Of a stretch of DNA of 64,000 nucleotides, positions 47,195-61,423 are shown piece after piece (within the stretch, counting starts at the first letter, position 1; every line of letters begins with the position of its first letter). The notes beneath the pieces are model-generated. The model was not told the origin of the DNA. It made no database searches and saw nothing but the letters and a program-made list of their open reading frames with translations. The translations under genes were made by a program, and so were the position numbers. This DNA comes from Glandiceps talaboti (lineage: Eukaryota; Hemichordata; Enteropneusta; Spengelidae): the NCBI RefSeq assembly GCF_964340395.1, contig NC_135558.1, forward strand, positions 23,700,564 through 23,764,563, written 5' to 3'.

Positions 47195-49235
47195 GGGACC
47201 GGTCAGTTTCTCCAGCCTGGGGGGGGGGGTGGGGTGGATTCTTAAATCGGGCCGACAAAAAGTCACTGACCCCCCCCCCCCCTATCTGTAAAACCAAAAA
47301 CAGGCTGACCCCCCTATCACTTAATTCTAAAACATGATGACCCCCCCCCCCCCCATATTCGCATGACAGGTATTTTTTATCGTGACTCAGTGTGGACTGC
47401 TTGACTGTCTTGCATCTACTTTATAAGATCCCAGGTTAGCACTATCATATTTATAATTATTGACTACACAGGGTAAATGTATTCGAAAAGGAGTTTAATA
47501 GCATCTTGGCTGTGAAAGGTAGGAAAGCTTGAGAAGGGAATAAGTACATCTCTTATGGGGGTCCTAGGGGGTCTCCCCCTAGAAGCCCAGGAGGTTTTTA
47601 ACCCTGAAAAGTCAATTTTGAGACTATTCAGACATTTTCAGAAAATAATTTCCAAGCTTTACAAGACAGCACCAACATGTAAAATGCAACTACATAACGT
47701 TGAAATATTTTTGAAATATAGTTTGATAGGATCTTGACAGTAAGAGGTAGGGGAGAGATCTTGAGACTAGGATGTATACACCTCATGTGGGGGGGGGGGG
47801 TCCTAGGGGGTCTCCCCCTATAAGCCCTGGAGGTTTTTAACTCTGAAAAGTCAAGTTTGAGACTATTCAGACCCTTTCAGACAATAATTTCCAAGCCTTA
47901 CAAGACAACACCAACATGTTAAAAGCAACTACATAGGGTTGAAAATACTTTTGAAATATACTTTGATAGCATCTTGACAGTAAGAGGGGAAGAGCTTGAG
48001 ACTGGGATATGTCCACCTCATGTGGGGGGTCTGAGGGGGGTCTCCCTCTAGAAACCCTGGAGGATTTTTACTCTTAAAGCCAGTATTTAGGCTATTCAGA
48101 CCCTTTCAAGCAATAACTTAATCCATGCTTTACAAGACAGCAAGTATCAGAAACTATTCTTTATAACTTACACTAAGGGTTGAAATATGTTCTTAAAAAG
48201 TTTAAATGGCATCATTATATACATGTAGTAAAGGTCAGCACATCTAATGGTAGTATCATTGGTAGGGGAGGTTTGGAGATTAAGGCAATTTTAGACTATC
48301 TTGGCAAACATTTCACATCTTGAAAAGACAATATCATATCAAATTAGAATAGGGTGAAAATATTTAAGAAAAGTGTAATACCATTATGACAGTAAAAAGG
48401 TTGTTGGTGCATCTGATTGTTGGTTGAATGTATGAGTGACCTCTGGGGGTGAGGGAGTCCTTGGGGTTTTCCCCCTGGCAGATCTGGAGTTTTTTGCTTG
48501 AGATACTAAGGCAATGTTTAGGTTATTCATATCCTTTGAGGTAATATTTCCAAGCTTCGAAAAGCTAACGTAAAACGTTTTTAAATGAGTTTCTCATATC
48601 ACATAAAATGGACACGTAACATTAGTATATAGGGGCATTAATATTGCATGTATAATAAAGTCACCGGTATGTTAGAGAATTTTAGGTGGTCATACCTAGT
48701 GTATAATAGTAACTGGAATCTGATGAGATGTGGTGATTTGTAGTGTCAATAGCATGACGAGTAGAACAATTTAGATTAACTTCATTTATAAACTATCTAT
48801 GAAAAACCTTCAAGTTCACTTTTGTCCCAAACTGCAATATAAGCGAAGCATTGATTGTGAAACAGCCAAGCATTTACATGACATGTTCTGTAACTAGTGT
48901 GGTAGGTAGGTAATACCGGTTCATGTATATGAATATGTATAGTTAGGTTTGAACTAATAAGTAATGTTAAAGAATTCATGTAAGAAACAGGGACAAGAAC
49001 AAATATTGACATGTACCACATTTCAGACAAGGCTATATGCCATTGTAGAAAGGATTTTTTTTCTTCCATCACAATCTAAAACACAATGACCCCCCCCCCC
49101 CTATCCACAATTTTCAAAACAGCATGACCCCCCCCTACTGCCAATTTCAAAAACAGGGTGACCCCCCCCCCCCACCAATCCACCCCCCCCCCCCCCCCCC
49201 CCCGCCCCCCCAGGCCGAAGAAACTGACCGGTCCC
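47195..49235. mobile_element. TTA-duplicating TIR element (PIF/Harbinger-like), copy 1
   Basis: Begins GGGACCGGTCAGTTTCTCCA and ends GAAACTGACCGGTCCC. TTA flanks both ends (47192-47194, 49236-49238). Just inside are long G or C runs and several TGACCCCCCC tracts about 40 bp apart at both ends, all C-rich on the plus strand. The centre has ~240 bp tandem units with GTCCTAGGGGGTCTCCCCCT and TTTGAGACTATTCAGAC. 2.04 kb, no transposase recognised. Confidence 0.8.
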
Positions 49236-49579
49236 TTAGGAGTCTAAAATGGAGTCCACTTTACACAATTTTCGATTTTGCCTTGATCTAAAATAAGGTC
49301 CTGGTAGGAACCACTTAATAAACTCTCGACTAGTTGGGGAATTTCCCTCAAGTTAATTCGTTGGTTGACATTTTTAAATTGGTGATTATGTATTTTGGTC
49401 TACAATGGTGTCTTCTAAAAATTTGAATGGTTTATAAAATGGAGTATTGTGGTTTTTGGTCAAAATGGGAACCCCCACCCCCCTTCCTGGCTTGACATTT
49501 TTTCGTAACCCCCACCACCACCATTTTACAGTCATAACTGTTAATGGCATTCTACAAATATTACACAAATTGAGGTTGA

Positions 49580-49656
49580 GTGTTCCATTGAGACACACAC
49601 GCACGCACGCACGCACGCGCGCGCACACACACACGCACGCACGCACGCACGCACGC

Positions 49657-49708
<52 letters not shown>
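49580..49708. repeat. (CA)n/(CGCA)n microsatellite
   Basis: Alternating CGCA and CA units, then pure CA, then ACGTACGT. It is not preceded by the R1 sequence, unlike most other CA tracts here. Next to it, 49860-50200 has two diverged GGGGGAAACGG/CCCCCTCCCG blocks with no gene. Confidence 0.9.
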
Positions 49709-49710
<2 letters not shown>

Positions 49711-50383
49711 ACGTACGTGCGTACCTGCATACAAAATTTCTTATTTTGAAATTGAATTTCCTCATAACATGATGGATGTAGATTATGTCAAAGGGAAGAG
49801 GAAACAGTGAGTACAGCTTATTCCCAAAGTAGCTAGTACAATTGTAATTAGGTGGTATAAGCTGTATCACAGTTTATGGGAGGCAAGCGGGGGTGGGTAC
49901 GGGAGGGGGAAACGGTACGGTAGAGGATTTCCCCCTCCCGTCCCTGGAAATTTTTGAAATTCAAGGACTAAAAGAATGCTTTCTGGTTCTATTTTAACAT
50001 GTCAAGGTAGTAATAATACTACATAAAATTTGAATTAAAATAAAAGGGAGCAGTGTGAGGGTAGATACAGGAGGGGTTCCCCTTCAGCATCTAGAAATGT
50101 TTGAAATTCAAAGACTAAAATTAAAAAGAGTGTTATCTGGTATTCTTTTAACATGTCAAGGTGATAACAACACCCTCTCCTGATCACAATTAAAATTTTA
50201 ATTCAATATACTAACACCGAGAAAAAAGTATAGTTGCATGCCATACCATTTAAAATTAGGAAAAATTATAGTATACTTATATATTCATTTCATGTAATAG
50301 AACGCCATGAAAAGTTAGCTATATATTACCATATTCTTTGTTTTCAACATGTATTTAATATTTATTATCAGTATTTAACAGTT

Positions 50384-50667
50384 ATAAATAATAATAATAA
50401 TCTTTATTTATACTGGATAGTTCTTTAAGCATATAAACACTTGTCTCCCAAGAAGTCCAGTGAGGGCCATCCCCCATGGGTTCAGTGTTAAGTGTTAATG
50501 CAGGAGGAAACCGGAGTACCTGGGGAAAACCTGCATTGTTCGGTGGAGTCAAACTGAACGACACTCTTCTTACTTTAAGCATGGTAAATTTAATCTAACC
50601 CTTAATGGGGTTCGAACCCCGACTGCTGTGGTAAGAGGCAAGTGGCTTAACCACTCAGCCACTGACA
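50384..50667 (-). mobile_element. tRNA-derived SINE with intact box A and B
   Basis: On the minus strand it begins GTCAGTGGCTGAGTGGTTAA (box A TGGCTGAGTGG), then GGGGTTCGAACCCC (box B). The central part has complements of GGAGGAAACCGGAGTACCTG and GGGAAAACCTGC, a conserved-core-like stretch. The tail is (ATT)n at 50384-50400. It differs in sequence from the SINE at 28615. Confidence 0.85.
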
Positions 50668-50968
50668 TATATACTCTACACCGTGATATTCTAGATGAGT
50701 TGATCCTATTTGGTCAGACTTTGCCCTCCTCTGTGGCTTCAGCTGTTTATTTCTTTAACCAGGTTATTCCTTACTACTTTATCAATTAATGATTTGTTTC
50801 ATGTAACAGAACTCAATGTACTAGTATAGATTTGATTAATTTGTGTTACAGATTGTTATGGTCTACTGTACTGGCTTCAGAAACTACATGTATGATGTAT
50901 ATGTCAAATGTGTAATTTTCATAGGGGTTATGTATATGTCAAATGTGTATGCATTTTCATAGGGGTTA

Positions 50969-53193
<2,225 letters not shown>

Positions 53194-54289
53194 TTATGTA
53201 TATGTCAAATGTGTATGCATTTTCATAGGGGTTATGTATATGCAATATGCACTGAAAAATACTGTGTTAATACATAACTTGCATAATCGTGTATATATAG
53301 GTGTGGTCTATACTTCATTGTTAGCAAACATTTTGAGTAGCCCCCCCCCCCCCTCCCCTTTCACTTCCCAGTGTTTAAGTAACCCCCCCCCCCCTTCACT
53401 CCCCAATTTTTGAGTGTCCCCTTCCCCCTATATTCCTCCGGACCCCACATGCATAAGGAGATGTCTCATAATGAGGTCTAACCTATACATGGAGGTACTT
53501 AGCCAGCCACCTTCCATCTTGATCTGCACATCTGCAAAATATATCTCAGCTTTGCCATAACAAAATACACTTCTAGATAATATGTACTGCATAGTATAAT
53601 TGAATTCTGGTACATTGTATTTTAATATCATATCAAGCATTGTAAGACCTTAAATGACCTCCCACATTGCTTTATTTTCAAAAAAGTTTTCACCTTTGAA
53701 AGTGTCATCTCCCAATCAGTAGCAATCACAGTCTTTCCCCCACTTGGTAAATGACTTCTGAAGTTTAATTTGGTTACAAAAAGTCATGAATAAAGAGCAA
53801 AACATTTCAAAACTTTCAGACTATCAGAATGTTGATGGCCCAATGACTGCTCAGTCCCCTTTCCATGGTTGTAAATTTTTGCTCATTCCTTTTAGTGCAC
53901 AATGGATATGCAACAGCTTAGTTTAATCTCAATTCACTCTAATATGCAAACCACCGTATAAGATATTATATATAGATTTGTAATTGACTCAAATGTATTT
54001 GGTCACAATGTATTATTCAGAAAATACAAAGAAATCTCCTTAATTTTGAAACAAAGTGTGCATTTTACTGAAATGCGAAACTCACAAGAGGATATATATT
54101 GCCCAGTACCAAACATTTTTTTTTAAAATTGAAATGCCAAAAATACATATGGGAAGGTGGTTCAACATGTTTTATATTTTAATCTGGCCTAAGATAACAA
54201 TAGACTGTTGATGTGGAGGAGAGGGGATATGGGGATAGTGTTTACTGAAAACATAACAAATTTTTTAATTGTTATTTGTCATTCAACTT

Positions 54290-54295
54290 TTTATT
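54290..54295 (-). terminator. Candidate poly(A) signal of ODAD3
   Basis: AATAAA on the minus strand, about 108 nt past the ODAD3 stop codon, in AT-rich sequence. It is the first canonical hexamer seen downstream of the stop. Its use is inferred. Confidence 0.5.
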
Positions 54296-54402
54296 CATTT
54301 TTCCGAAAAGTTTCATTTCATCAATAAAGTACTATTCAAAAGAAAACGTCTCAGCTCATTATCAAAACCAAGAAATGTTTGTTGTTGTTCAAACCCACAG
54401 TC

Positions 54403-54524
54403 TTAACTTTTCCTCTTACGGCCACGTTTTCTGATTTTCTTTTCTACCAAGTTTTGCCCCTGTCTCTTGATATCTTGTCGACTTAATGTTTCTTCATTGT
54501 CCTGACTGTCATAGTCAAGTTCAT
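54403..54524 (-). CDS. ODAD3: ODAD3 (CCDC151), terminal exon with stop
   Basis: 122 nt of coding sequence, phase 1 to stop. It encodes (N)ELDYDSQDNEETLSRQDIKR then QGQNLVEKKIRKRGRKRKS and TAA at 54403-54405. The acidic-then-basic ending mirrors human ODAD3 (acidic run, [20 protein letters not shown], basic end). The acceptor is ...ttttttgcag before 54524. The eight exons together give 400 residues with every junction in phase. Confidence 0.9.
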
Positions 54525-55234
54525 CTGCAAAAAAATCAAAGAACAACAATGTACATGCATAGTACTTCTTATTTATATTAGATTTAAACTGAGTGCCTCT
54601 CGTAAGGACAAAACCACAGATTTTTGGGCCTACACACATTGTTGGAATGCAAAATTTCTGAAATAATTAGCTATTATACATGATGTACCAATTGAGTAAA
54701 GTAAGTAACTTGAACTTGAAACTGTATGAAATTTGAAGCTTGTAGTTAACATATTGCCTGATTATCAAAAATCCATTAATTATGCAAATTAACAATGTAT
54801 CTTATAAGAGACCATAATTATCAGCTATACCATTTTCATGTAAGCCCATACAAAATACTTCACATTTCTGCAAGGGTTTATACTCATGTTATTCTGATCA
54901 ACAACTTGCACATAGTACAGTACATGTAAACTAGGTTTCCTGTACTCCAACTCACTCTCTTTGGATTTCTATTGCTTATATAAAATTCAGGCCCCCTAAA
55001 TTACGATTCAAGAAATTCTCTAAATGTTCAACTGTGACATGTTTACTGGTTTACTATTCATTATCCAAAGTGATGCCAACTCTGACATGTGTTGTGTATG
55101 GTTGGCAAAGACAACCAGCCGTCAGCCCTTTGACATGGCTGGGGTTCACTACACTGCCCAGGTTTCAAGGGCATTCCAACACTCATACTTGCAAATCCAT
55201 TAATTGACATTGAACAAATCATAAATATACATAC

Positions 55235-55313
55235 TGGTCACATAATCATCTTCCTCTTCAATGCAAATTCTCACATTTTCTGGAGGCAGGGTATTTTCCA
55301 TGAAGTCTTGGAA
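55235..55313 (-). CDS. ODAD3: ODAD3 (CCDC151), penultimate exon
   Basis: 79 nt, phase 0 to 1. It encodes FQDFMENTLPPENVRICIEE then EDDYVT. It corresponds to human REFLASLEGRLPEYNTRI followed by the acidic ESEEEDNEVVT stretch. The acceptor is ...ctttccag-type before 55313 and the donor is gtatgt after 55235. The leftover A joins AT of the last exon to give Asn. Confidence 0.88.
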
Positions 55314-55549
55314 CTGGAAATGAACAATTTATAATTACCGGTACTTAAGTTTTGGCAAAGTATGCAATTGCCTTGAATGGAATTCATAATTCTATTTTAA
55401 TACAATTTACAACAAACATCTGCTTTATATTGTCAGACTCGGTCTGCAGGTATAATGAAGAAACAACAAAACAGACATGACTTTTGTTTTTGTTTTTGAC
55501 TCAGTGGAGGGGCATTCACAATATTGGGTGGGCAGTGGGCTGGCAGCCA

Positions 55550-57050
55550 ATGGGACGGATGGTAGGTGCAAAATGCAGGTCAGATCAAGTACAGGTCAGG
55601 TCAGGTCAGGTATCAACAGAATGTTATGACACAGGATGATTCGCACAACAAAAAATATACCATTGCAATATGTTTAGGAGAAGAATGTGTGTAAATGGCT
55701 TGGCTAAATGAAGTGACCATTGCACGTTCAAGAACAAAATGTCTTGGGAAGTCCGCGGACAACCTGTCTGTAAAACCCAAGCCCTATTGTAATACCGGTT
55801 GGTACAAAACACAGGTACAGGCCAGGTCAGGTATATACTGAATCTTTTTATTTTGATTCACATTCACATTTGGATACAAAGATCCATCATTTATCTTATT
55901 TGCAATATATTTTTGCAGCAAATCTCACCGTTTCTTTTATAAATGCTAATACAACAATGTAAGTACTCAAATATGTTCACATTCTGTTGAAAACATCGAT
56001 ATCTCTCTTCACAGCAATTAATTACCAATTTTAATTACCACTCACACAGAGCATGCACATTTAGATGTGTTGTAGAGTGTGTAGTAGACAAGTATAAATC
56101 AAAGCCTATTTGTTACATTGCATACAAAAGAAGCAAGTATAAATGGTAGATGCAAACCCAGTTACAATTAATTACAAGGCGAACATTCATATAAAATAGA
56201 TTGAAATACATGGCTAACATTGAAATATTCTTATTAATATTATTACACACAATGTTCAATTGTTAAATTCTAACAACTAATTACTATCCATGTCATATCA
56301 CCCACTGAATAATCTTTGACCTTTTCATCTGGAACACTTTTATGCAAACATGACATCAACAAAAAATTAGGACACTCAGAGGGCATTAATTTTCATGATG
56401 TTTTTTATCAGTTTTTGCAAACTGCCAAAGGTTTACCCACTGAATTAGGGTGACAGATTTCTAGTTGTGAAACAGAGTCACCTGCTAGATCGTTATTATC
56501 TTCGGGGATGATGCACTTGGAGTATATTTGTAATATCCATTACATGTCTTTTCCTTGATTGAGCAATTGTCACTTCATTTAGCCAAACCATTTTTGTACA
56601 TGCTTGTCCTATACATATTGCAAGGGTATGTTTTAGTTGTGCAAATCATCCTGTGTTACCATTAAATACTGAAACTGCATGAAATGCAACTACTCCCCCT
56701 ATGAGTGTTTGCCATCTTTCTTGTTTTTTATCAACATTCTAATAATTGAATGCACCAACTACATGCAAAAAACGAGTATGAAATGTATGTGAAGAATGTC
56801 ATTCCTAGAACAGAAGATACCAATTGCATGCCAATTTTGAAAACAAAGATAATTGATGGTGAGTTGCTGAGAAAAAATCTACACCAAATATAATGCTGGG
56901 TTCAAATCTTTGGATCTGAGTGTGAATAAAAAAAATATTTAGTCGATACCTGACCTGGTCTAACATGGCCTGTACCTGACCTGGTCTAACCTGGCCTGTA
57001 CCTGGCCTGTACCTGCATTTTGTACCAATTTTGTGGAACGGAAGAAGATA
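55550..57050. mobile_element. Foldback element in an ODAD3 intron
   Basis: Left arm parts (GGTGCAAAATGCAGGTCAG near 55565, GGTCAGGTATC near 55600, ACAGGATGATTCGCACAAC near 55632) have inverted counterparts on the right (GTGCAAATCATCCTGTGTTA near 56638, GATACCTGACCTGG near 56945, GTACCTGCATTTTGTACC near 57010). The arms contain short ACCTGACCTGG repeats. No coding content. A poly-T and poly-G run follows at 57110-57148. Confidence 0.6.
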
Positions 57051-57448
57051 TCCTTCTCCACCAGTGGGAGCTAGGACATATAAGAACACCTCAACACCCT
57101 CCCAACAATTTTTTTTTTTTTTTTTTTTTTTTTGGGGGGGGGGGGGGGCAATTCTATTAAAAACATCATTTTTGGTCTGAAACAACATGTAGTTGAAGAA
57201 AATCACAAATCTGCCCTGTCAGCTGCATCTGACTGTACAATACATTGTCGTGTTGTTCAGCTCAATCAGTGGTAGCTGATATAGTGTGCCGTAGTGTTGT
57301 TCAGCTCAATCAGTGGTAGCTGATAGTGTGGCACATTAATTTTGTGTCTTACAAATTAACGAGCCAGTGATAATCTCTAGCCTATAGACCTCTAAACATG
57401 TACTTCAATATTTGAGATTTTAACAAAAATGCACAACTTTTGACTTAC

Positions 57449-57583
57449 ATCTTGTCCGGCCAATGCCTGTTTCACAGTAGTCTTATCAGCTAATTGCAGT
57501 AGATTCAAAATATTCACCAGTTTCATCTCAACAAGATTCAGTTTATCCATGATATCGCCATCTGTTGCAAAACTTCTGCTTGG
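57449..57583 (-). CDS. ODAD3: ODAD3 (CCDC151), internal exon
   Basis: 135 nt, 45 codons, phase 0 to 0. It encodes PSRSFATDGDIMDKLNLVEM then KLVNILNLLQLADKTTVKQA then LAGQD. This matches the [21 protein letters not shown] segment near the C-terminus of human ODAD3 in spacing and in the V-E-x-K-L core. The acceptor is ...cattttcag before 57583 and the donor is gtaagt after 57449. Confidence 0.88.
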
Positions 57584-57829
57584 CTGAAAATGAAACAATA
57601 AATCAACGATGGTTAATGTACAAATAAATGTCGTCATGTTTATATGTTGTACCCCTCCTTTTTGAATGACATCCAACAACAGGAAGCCTTGTCGTTTGGT
57701 GTGCCGTGGTGTTGTCTCGGAGTGTAGTGGGGTGTGGCATCGGTGGCGTGGTATGGCATAGCATTGTAAGGTTGGGTTGGGGAAAATAAACACCACAAAA
57801 CAAAAGCGGAATGAAAGAATATAACTCAC

Positions 57830-57992
57830 AGGTGGTAGTCGAACTGATTTAGTTTTCTCGTACAAGGACTCAATACCAGTAATTGATTCAACCAACACTT
57901 TCTCCTTCTTCTCAAAGGTTCTACTCTTCTCTCCGTATCTTTCAATCTCTCTTTGCAGATGATTCTCCATCCTGGAAATCAGACTCTGTCCG
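57830..57992 (-). CDS. ODAD3: ODAD3 (CCDC151), internal exon
   Basis: 163 nt, phase 2 to 0. It encodes (L)GQSLISRMENHLQREIERYG...EKKEKVLVESITGIESLYEK then TKSVRLPP. It corresponds to the human block around [20 protein letters not shown]...SLEHLASKL. The acceptor is ...catttattag before 57992 and the donor is gtgagt after 57830. It is amphipathic coiled coil without catalytic motifs, as expected for a structural axonemal factor. The reading frame stays open through the intron to the next exon, but the intron-encoded residues have no coiled-coil character. Confidence 0.85.
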
Positions 57993-58432
57993 CTAATAAA
58001 TGAAAAAAAATAGCGCAAATATTTCGTTGCCGCACAACTTCATGTTCAGGGCAATGATAGATATATAATTTTTTGAAGATTTAAAGTTGTAACCAAAACA
58101 AAATTTTCATACCTAATTTCCATCATCATAATCCAGCCATCCTATGTTGGAAGTGTACAAGACAAGTATAGCAACATCCTAATCAAACTTTAAAGGGATG
58201 TGTCTACAAGGTTTTGTACTTCTTTATTTTTTTTAATCAATTTGGAACCAAGTCATACCAATGTAACAGGTTTATCTTTCTTGGTTGTCTTATTGTAATA
58301 TTGTAAAAGCCAGCTACATTCAGTTTATATGGGTAGGTGATGAAACAGCTGTCTTACAATATATTACATAATCCAGTCATAAACCAAACTGGCCATGCTA
58401 CAGGCTTTACCACCAGAGGAAATAGTAAAGTA

Positions 58433-58908
58433 AACATTCACTTAGTATTTTTTGAGATATAAGTTTTTGACCAAAATTCACATTTTTACACCGTAATTCC
58501 ATATCACTCATGGAATCATGGTATGCTTAACATATCTTCGTCCATACATCCCTAAATGCATTTCCATTAAATTTCAGCCCAATCTGCTCAGTGGTTTTGG
58601 AATTATAGATTTTTAACCAAAAAGACACATTTTCAGCCCTAATTTGCATATCACTGATGGAATCATCATGTCATGAACAAATCTTACTTTACACCCCCTA
58701 AAGAATGTTCCCACCGAATTTCGCACCAATCTGCCCAGTAGTTTCTGAGTTTAAGTTTTTTGACCAAAAATCACATTTTTTGACCCAAATCACACACCTG
58801 TGATGCGATCATTTTGATTTGAACAATTTCCCAACTAGACACCCAAGGTAATGGCCCCACCAAATATCATGGCAATCGGTCCCGCAGTTTTTGACTTTAA
58901 GTTGTTTA

Positions 58909-58940
<32 letters not shown>

Positions 58941-59006
58941 GACAGACAGACACTTTGCCATGCCTATAGCACTACTGAACCTTATCAGTTCAGTTGTGCT
59001 AAAAAA
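58433..59006 (+). mobile_element. R1 3' portion in an ODAD3 intron
   Basis: Two ~100 bp units (TTTCAGCCCAATCTGCTCAG, CCTAATTTGCATATCACTGA), CAGTTTTTGACTTTAAGTTG, (CA)n near 58909-58938, GACA repeats and TCAGTTCAGTTGTGCTAAAA. Followed at about 59135-59170 by an (AAC)n tract. Confidence 0.75.
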
Positions 59007-59315
59007 TGATGCCAGAATTGTTGTTAAATTTAGTTGTTCATATAGTGTGATATCCAGGGCTGTTTTATTTATCCGAGTCTTTGATGATCTTTTGACTGGT
59101 TACCATGGCAATATGCTGTACACATGAAAGTTGGTTAACAACAATAACAACAACAACAACAACAACAACTCCATACCATCCCACCCCACCCCCACCCCTT
59201 ATAAAAACATAACAATTAATGTGGGATATCGAGGGAAATCAGTTATTATTGTTGGAGTTTACATCGTTATGATGAATAGGATACAAGATATAAAGAATCA
59301 ATACTTGACACTTAC

Positions 59316-59476
59316 AGTGCCGATTGCCGTTCACCCGTGTATTTCAAATCTTCGTACTGCTTGTGAAGTCGGATCTTCTCTTCCTTTAGCAATTTCAGTC
59401 GTTTTGCCAGTACACAAGTTTCCCCAATCAACTGTTTACTTTTAGCTTGTTGGTCTAGGATGCGGTGCAGTATATC
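59316..59476 (-). CDS. ODAD3: ODAD3 (CCDC151), internal exon behind a (TC)n acceptor
   Basis: 161 nt, phase 0 to 2. It encodes DILHRILDQQAKSKQLIGET...LKLLKEEKIRLHKQYEDL then KYTGERQSAL. The ...LEDLKYSGEA... stretch of human ODAD3 corresponds to YEDLKYTGER here and is one of the best anchors for the gene call. The donor is gtaagt after 59316. The acceptor AG at 59477-59478 directly follows a (TC)n tract (GA on the plus strand, 59479-59562), so the polypyrimidine tract is a microsatellite. Confidence 0.88.

Positions 59477-59478
<2 letters not shown>

Positions 59479-59562
<84 letters not shown>
59479..59562 (+). repeat. (GA)n microsatellite, (TC)n on the coding strand, at a splice acceptor
   Basis: About 42 uninterrupted GA units followed by a nine-base G run. 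On the ODAD3 strand this reads C-run, (TC)n, then AG and the exon starting at 59476, so it serves as the polypyrimidine tract. Confidence 0.95.
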
Positions 59563-59569
<7 letters not shown>

Positions 59570-59693
59570 AGATTTCTTGAAGTCAATCGAATAACCACAG
59601 TCTCGTCTGATTTTATCTTCTCGAAGTATAATTCTGATAATCAGTAAATTCCAAAATTAATAGAAAACGACTAATGTTGTTATGAATATTTAC

Positions 59694-59800
59694 CTCTACT
59701 TGAGAAGTAGAATGTGCATCATTAATTCTCCGCATATCCTCCTCATAGTCAGCTATTTTCATCAGATTTTCCTGGGCCAATCGTGATTGAAGACGTGGGT
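59694..59800 (-). CDS. ODAD3: ODAD3 (CCDC151), internal exon
   Basis: 107 nt, phase 1 to 0. It encodes (D)PRLQSRLAQENLMKIADYEE...RRINDAHSTSQVE, helical coiled coil. The acceptor is ...cttactag before 59800 and the donor is gtaaat after 59694. The region is weakly conserved. It is placed by its phase fit on both sides and by spacing: about 85 residues separate the flanking recognisable blocks here against about 70 in human, so no exon appears to be missing. Confidence 0.78.
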
Positions 59801-60249
59801 CTAGTAAGGAAATTGACATAGATATGTTACATTCATGTAGTATGTAATCCATCTTATAATGAGCAACCACTAAAAGAACAACAACAATGACGACACCGAC
59901 GACGACGACGACGACGACACCGACACCATAACACACATGGTGAAGATTGTATAATCGATGACGATGACGTAATATATGAAAATGTCCCTCATATATAAGG
60001 GGGTAAAAACCAATGATTTATAGGGGAGGGGGCTGGAGGATTTTAACCCACCAACCCATTTTTTCAACCACCATGACAGCAAACGTTTTTCCAAAGTTTT
60101 ATTTTGCCTAGTAGGGTACAACAATTTCTTTTAAATGTATGTCCTGGTGTCACGTCGCATCATATCGACGTTGCAAAGTAAATTACTGACAACCCTAGTC
60201 AAGTGTCTATCAATCAACATTGATATTTCTTTGATGGTTGTATTTGAAC

Positions 60250-60471
60250 ATAGCATAACATAACATTACATGACACAACAGTACTAGTGAATGATAACAT
60301 AACAACATAACATAACATAACATAACATAACATAACATAACATACGTATACATACATACATGTAGATACCGTACACATACATACCTACGTACGTACATAC
60401 ATACATACATATGCGTACATGCGTGTGTATGTGTGTATTTCCCCCACTTTTGGCCTGTGAATCCTTCAACC

Positions 60472-60502
<31 letters not shown>

Positions 60503-60505
60503 AAA
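60250..60505. repeat. Compound microsatellite
   Basis: (CATAA)n at about 60290-60345, then TACA-type repeats to about 60432, a C run near 60470-60488 and (CA)n to 60503. In an ODAD3 intron. The flanks 59810-60240 and 60505-60890 hold a (GAC)n tract (59888-59930) and nothing else recognised. Confidence 0.9.
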
Positions 60506-60920
60506 TCAATTGTTTTTTCTTCTGATAATGTGTGTGCGCCTATTTCTATGTCTGTTACTGTCTGTGTTCATGTCTGTGTCTGTATGTTCCATTTGTAAGT
60601 TTACATGTACACGTAGTCATACAGTTTTCTGGGTGTGGTGTCATTGTAACTTCTGACTCGTTGAAAAATGGAGTTTTACAGATTGAATGTTTTCTTGTGT
60701 GGCCTTATTGTATTTCTAATAACTCTTCCAAATCATGTCTTTATCACCCACACGATACATTTACTCTCCTGTACTTCGTCGATTCTCCAGGTATTTCTAG
60801 CAAGTCCTCACTCTTCCTACTTACAAGGGGAAAAAAGAAGGTAGAAAAAGGTTACGGCGATTGAAATAAAGGCAAAAGAAAAGGAACATGCGATCTCTCA
60901 CACACGCCCAGCACACACAC

Positions 60921-61251
60921 CTCGTCTACCACCCTGTAGAAATTTCATGTGCCCCATCATACCAGCGTTCATGTCGTCAAGATTCTGTAGTGTTGCCCGT
61001 AATTGGCGCTTTTCTGTTTTGTCAGCAGTGTCCTTCTGTTTCTCAGCTTGCTTCTTCTTTGCAATAAGTGTCTTGTCCCGTTGACGTCTTGCTGCCAATA
61101 CTTCATGCTCCAACTTAGTTAGCATTCCTCTGGTCATTTCTCTGCCAGCCTGGGAATCAGCATTGATCTCCCGCAGTTCCTCTAACTCGGTTCTTTGTTC
61201 TTCTAAAGCATCTTCTAGGGAACGGACATGGTCGGGAAATATATGGCTCTC
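60921..61251 (-). CDS. ODAD3: ODAD3 (CCDC151), long coiled-coil exon
   Basis: 331 nt, phase 0 to 1. It encodes ESHIFPDHVRSLEDALEEQR...TLIAKKKQAEKQKDTAD...MMGHMKFLQGGRR. It is a strongly charged heptad-rich coiled coil matching the ENRLDSMEAEV...[21 protein letters not shown] block of human ODAD3. The acceptor is ...acaaacag before 61251 and the donor is gtgtgt after 60921. The chosen donor leaves one G, which pairs with AC of the next exon to give Asp. An upstream GGTGGT offers a weaker alternative donor, but only this one fits the phase and has a good consensus. Confidence 0.85.
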
Positions 61252-61423
61252 CTGTTTGTGACAATACAAAATTAATGGAACGCATTTGTTTTTATCTAAG
61301 ATTACATAGTGCGCCATCCAATAAATTATAAATTACATAATGCATTGTTGAACAAGAATTACAACAATATTGCCAAATCTGTTTTGATTATCCCAGTTGA
61401 TAAACAAGAGACTTGTATGAATA

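Noticed and set aside
49386-49870. Overlapping frames of CVCVCV or HTHTHT
   Set aside because: Direct translation of the (CA)n microsatellite. Similar frames at 7289, 16929, 20339, 37441 and 60210 were rejected for the same reason.
50600-50667. Possible true tRNA gene (intact box A and box B)
   Set aside because: The acceptor stem does not close, and a long non-tRNA body with an (ATT)n tail follows. It is a SINE head.
57392-58018. A single 208-codon minus frame
   Set aside because: It contains two ODAD3 exons joined by an open intron. Good donor and acceptor sites at 57830 and 57583 and the human alignment show that the middle is intronic.
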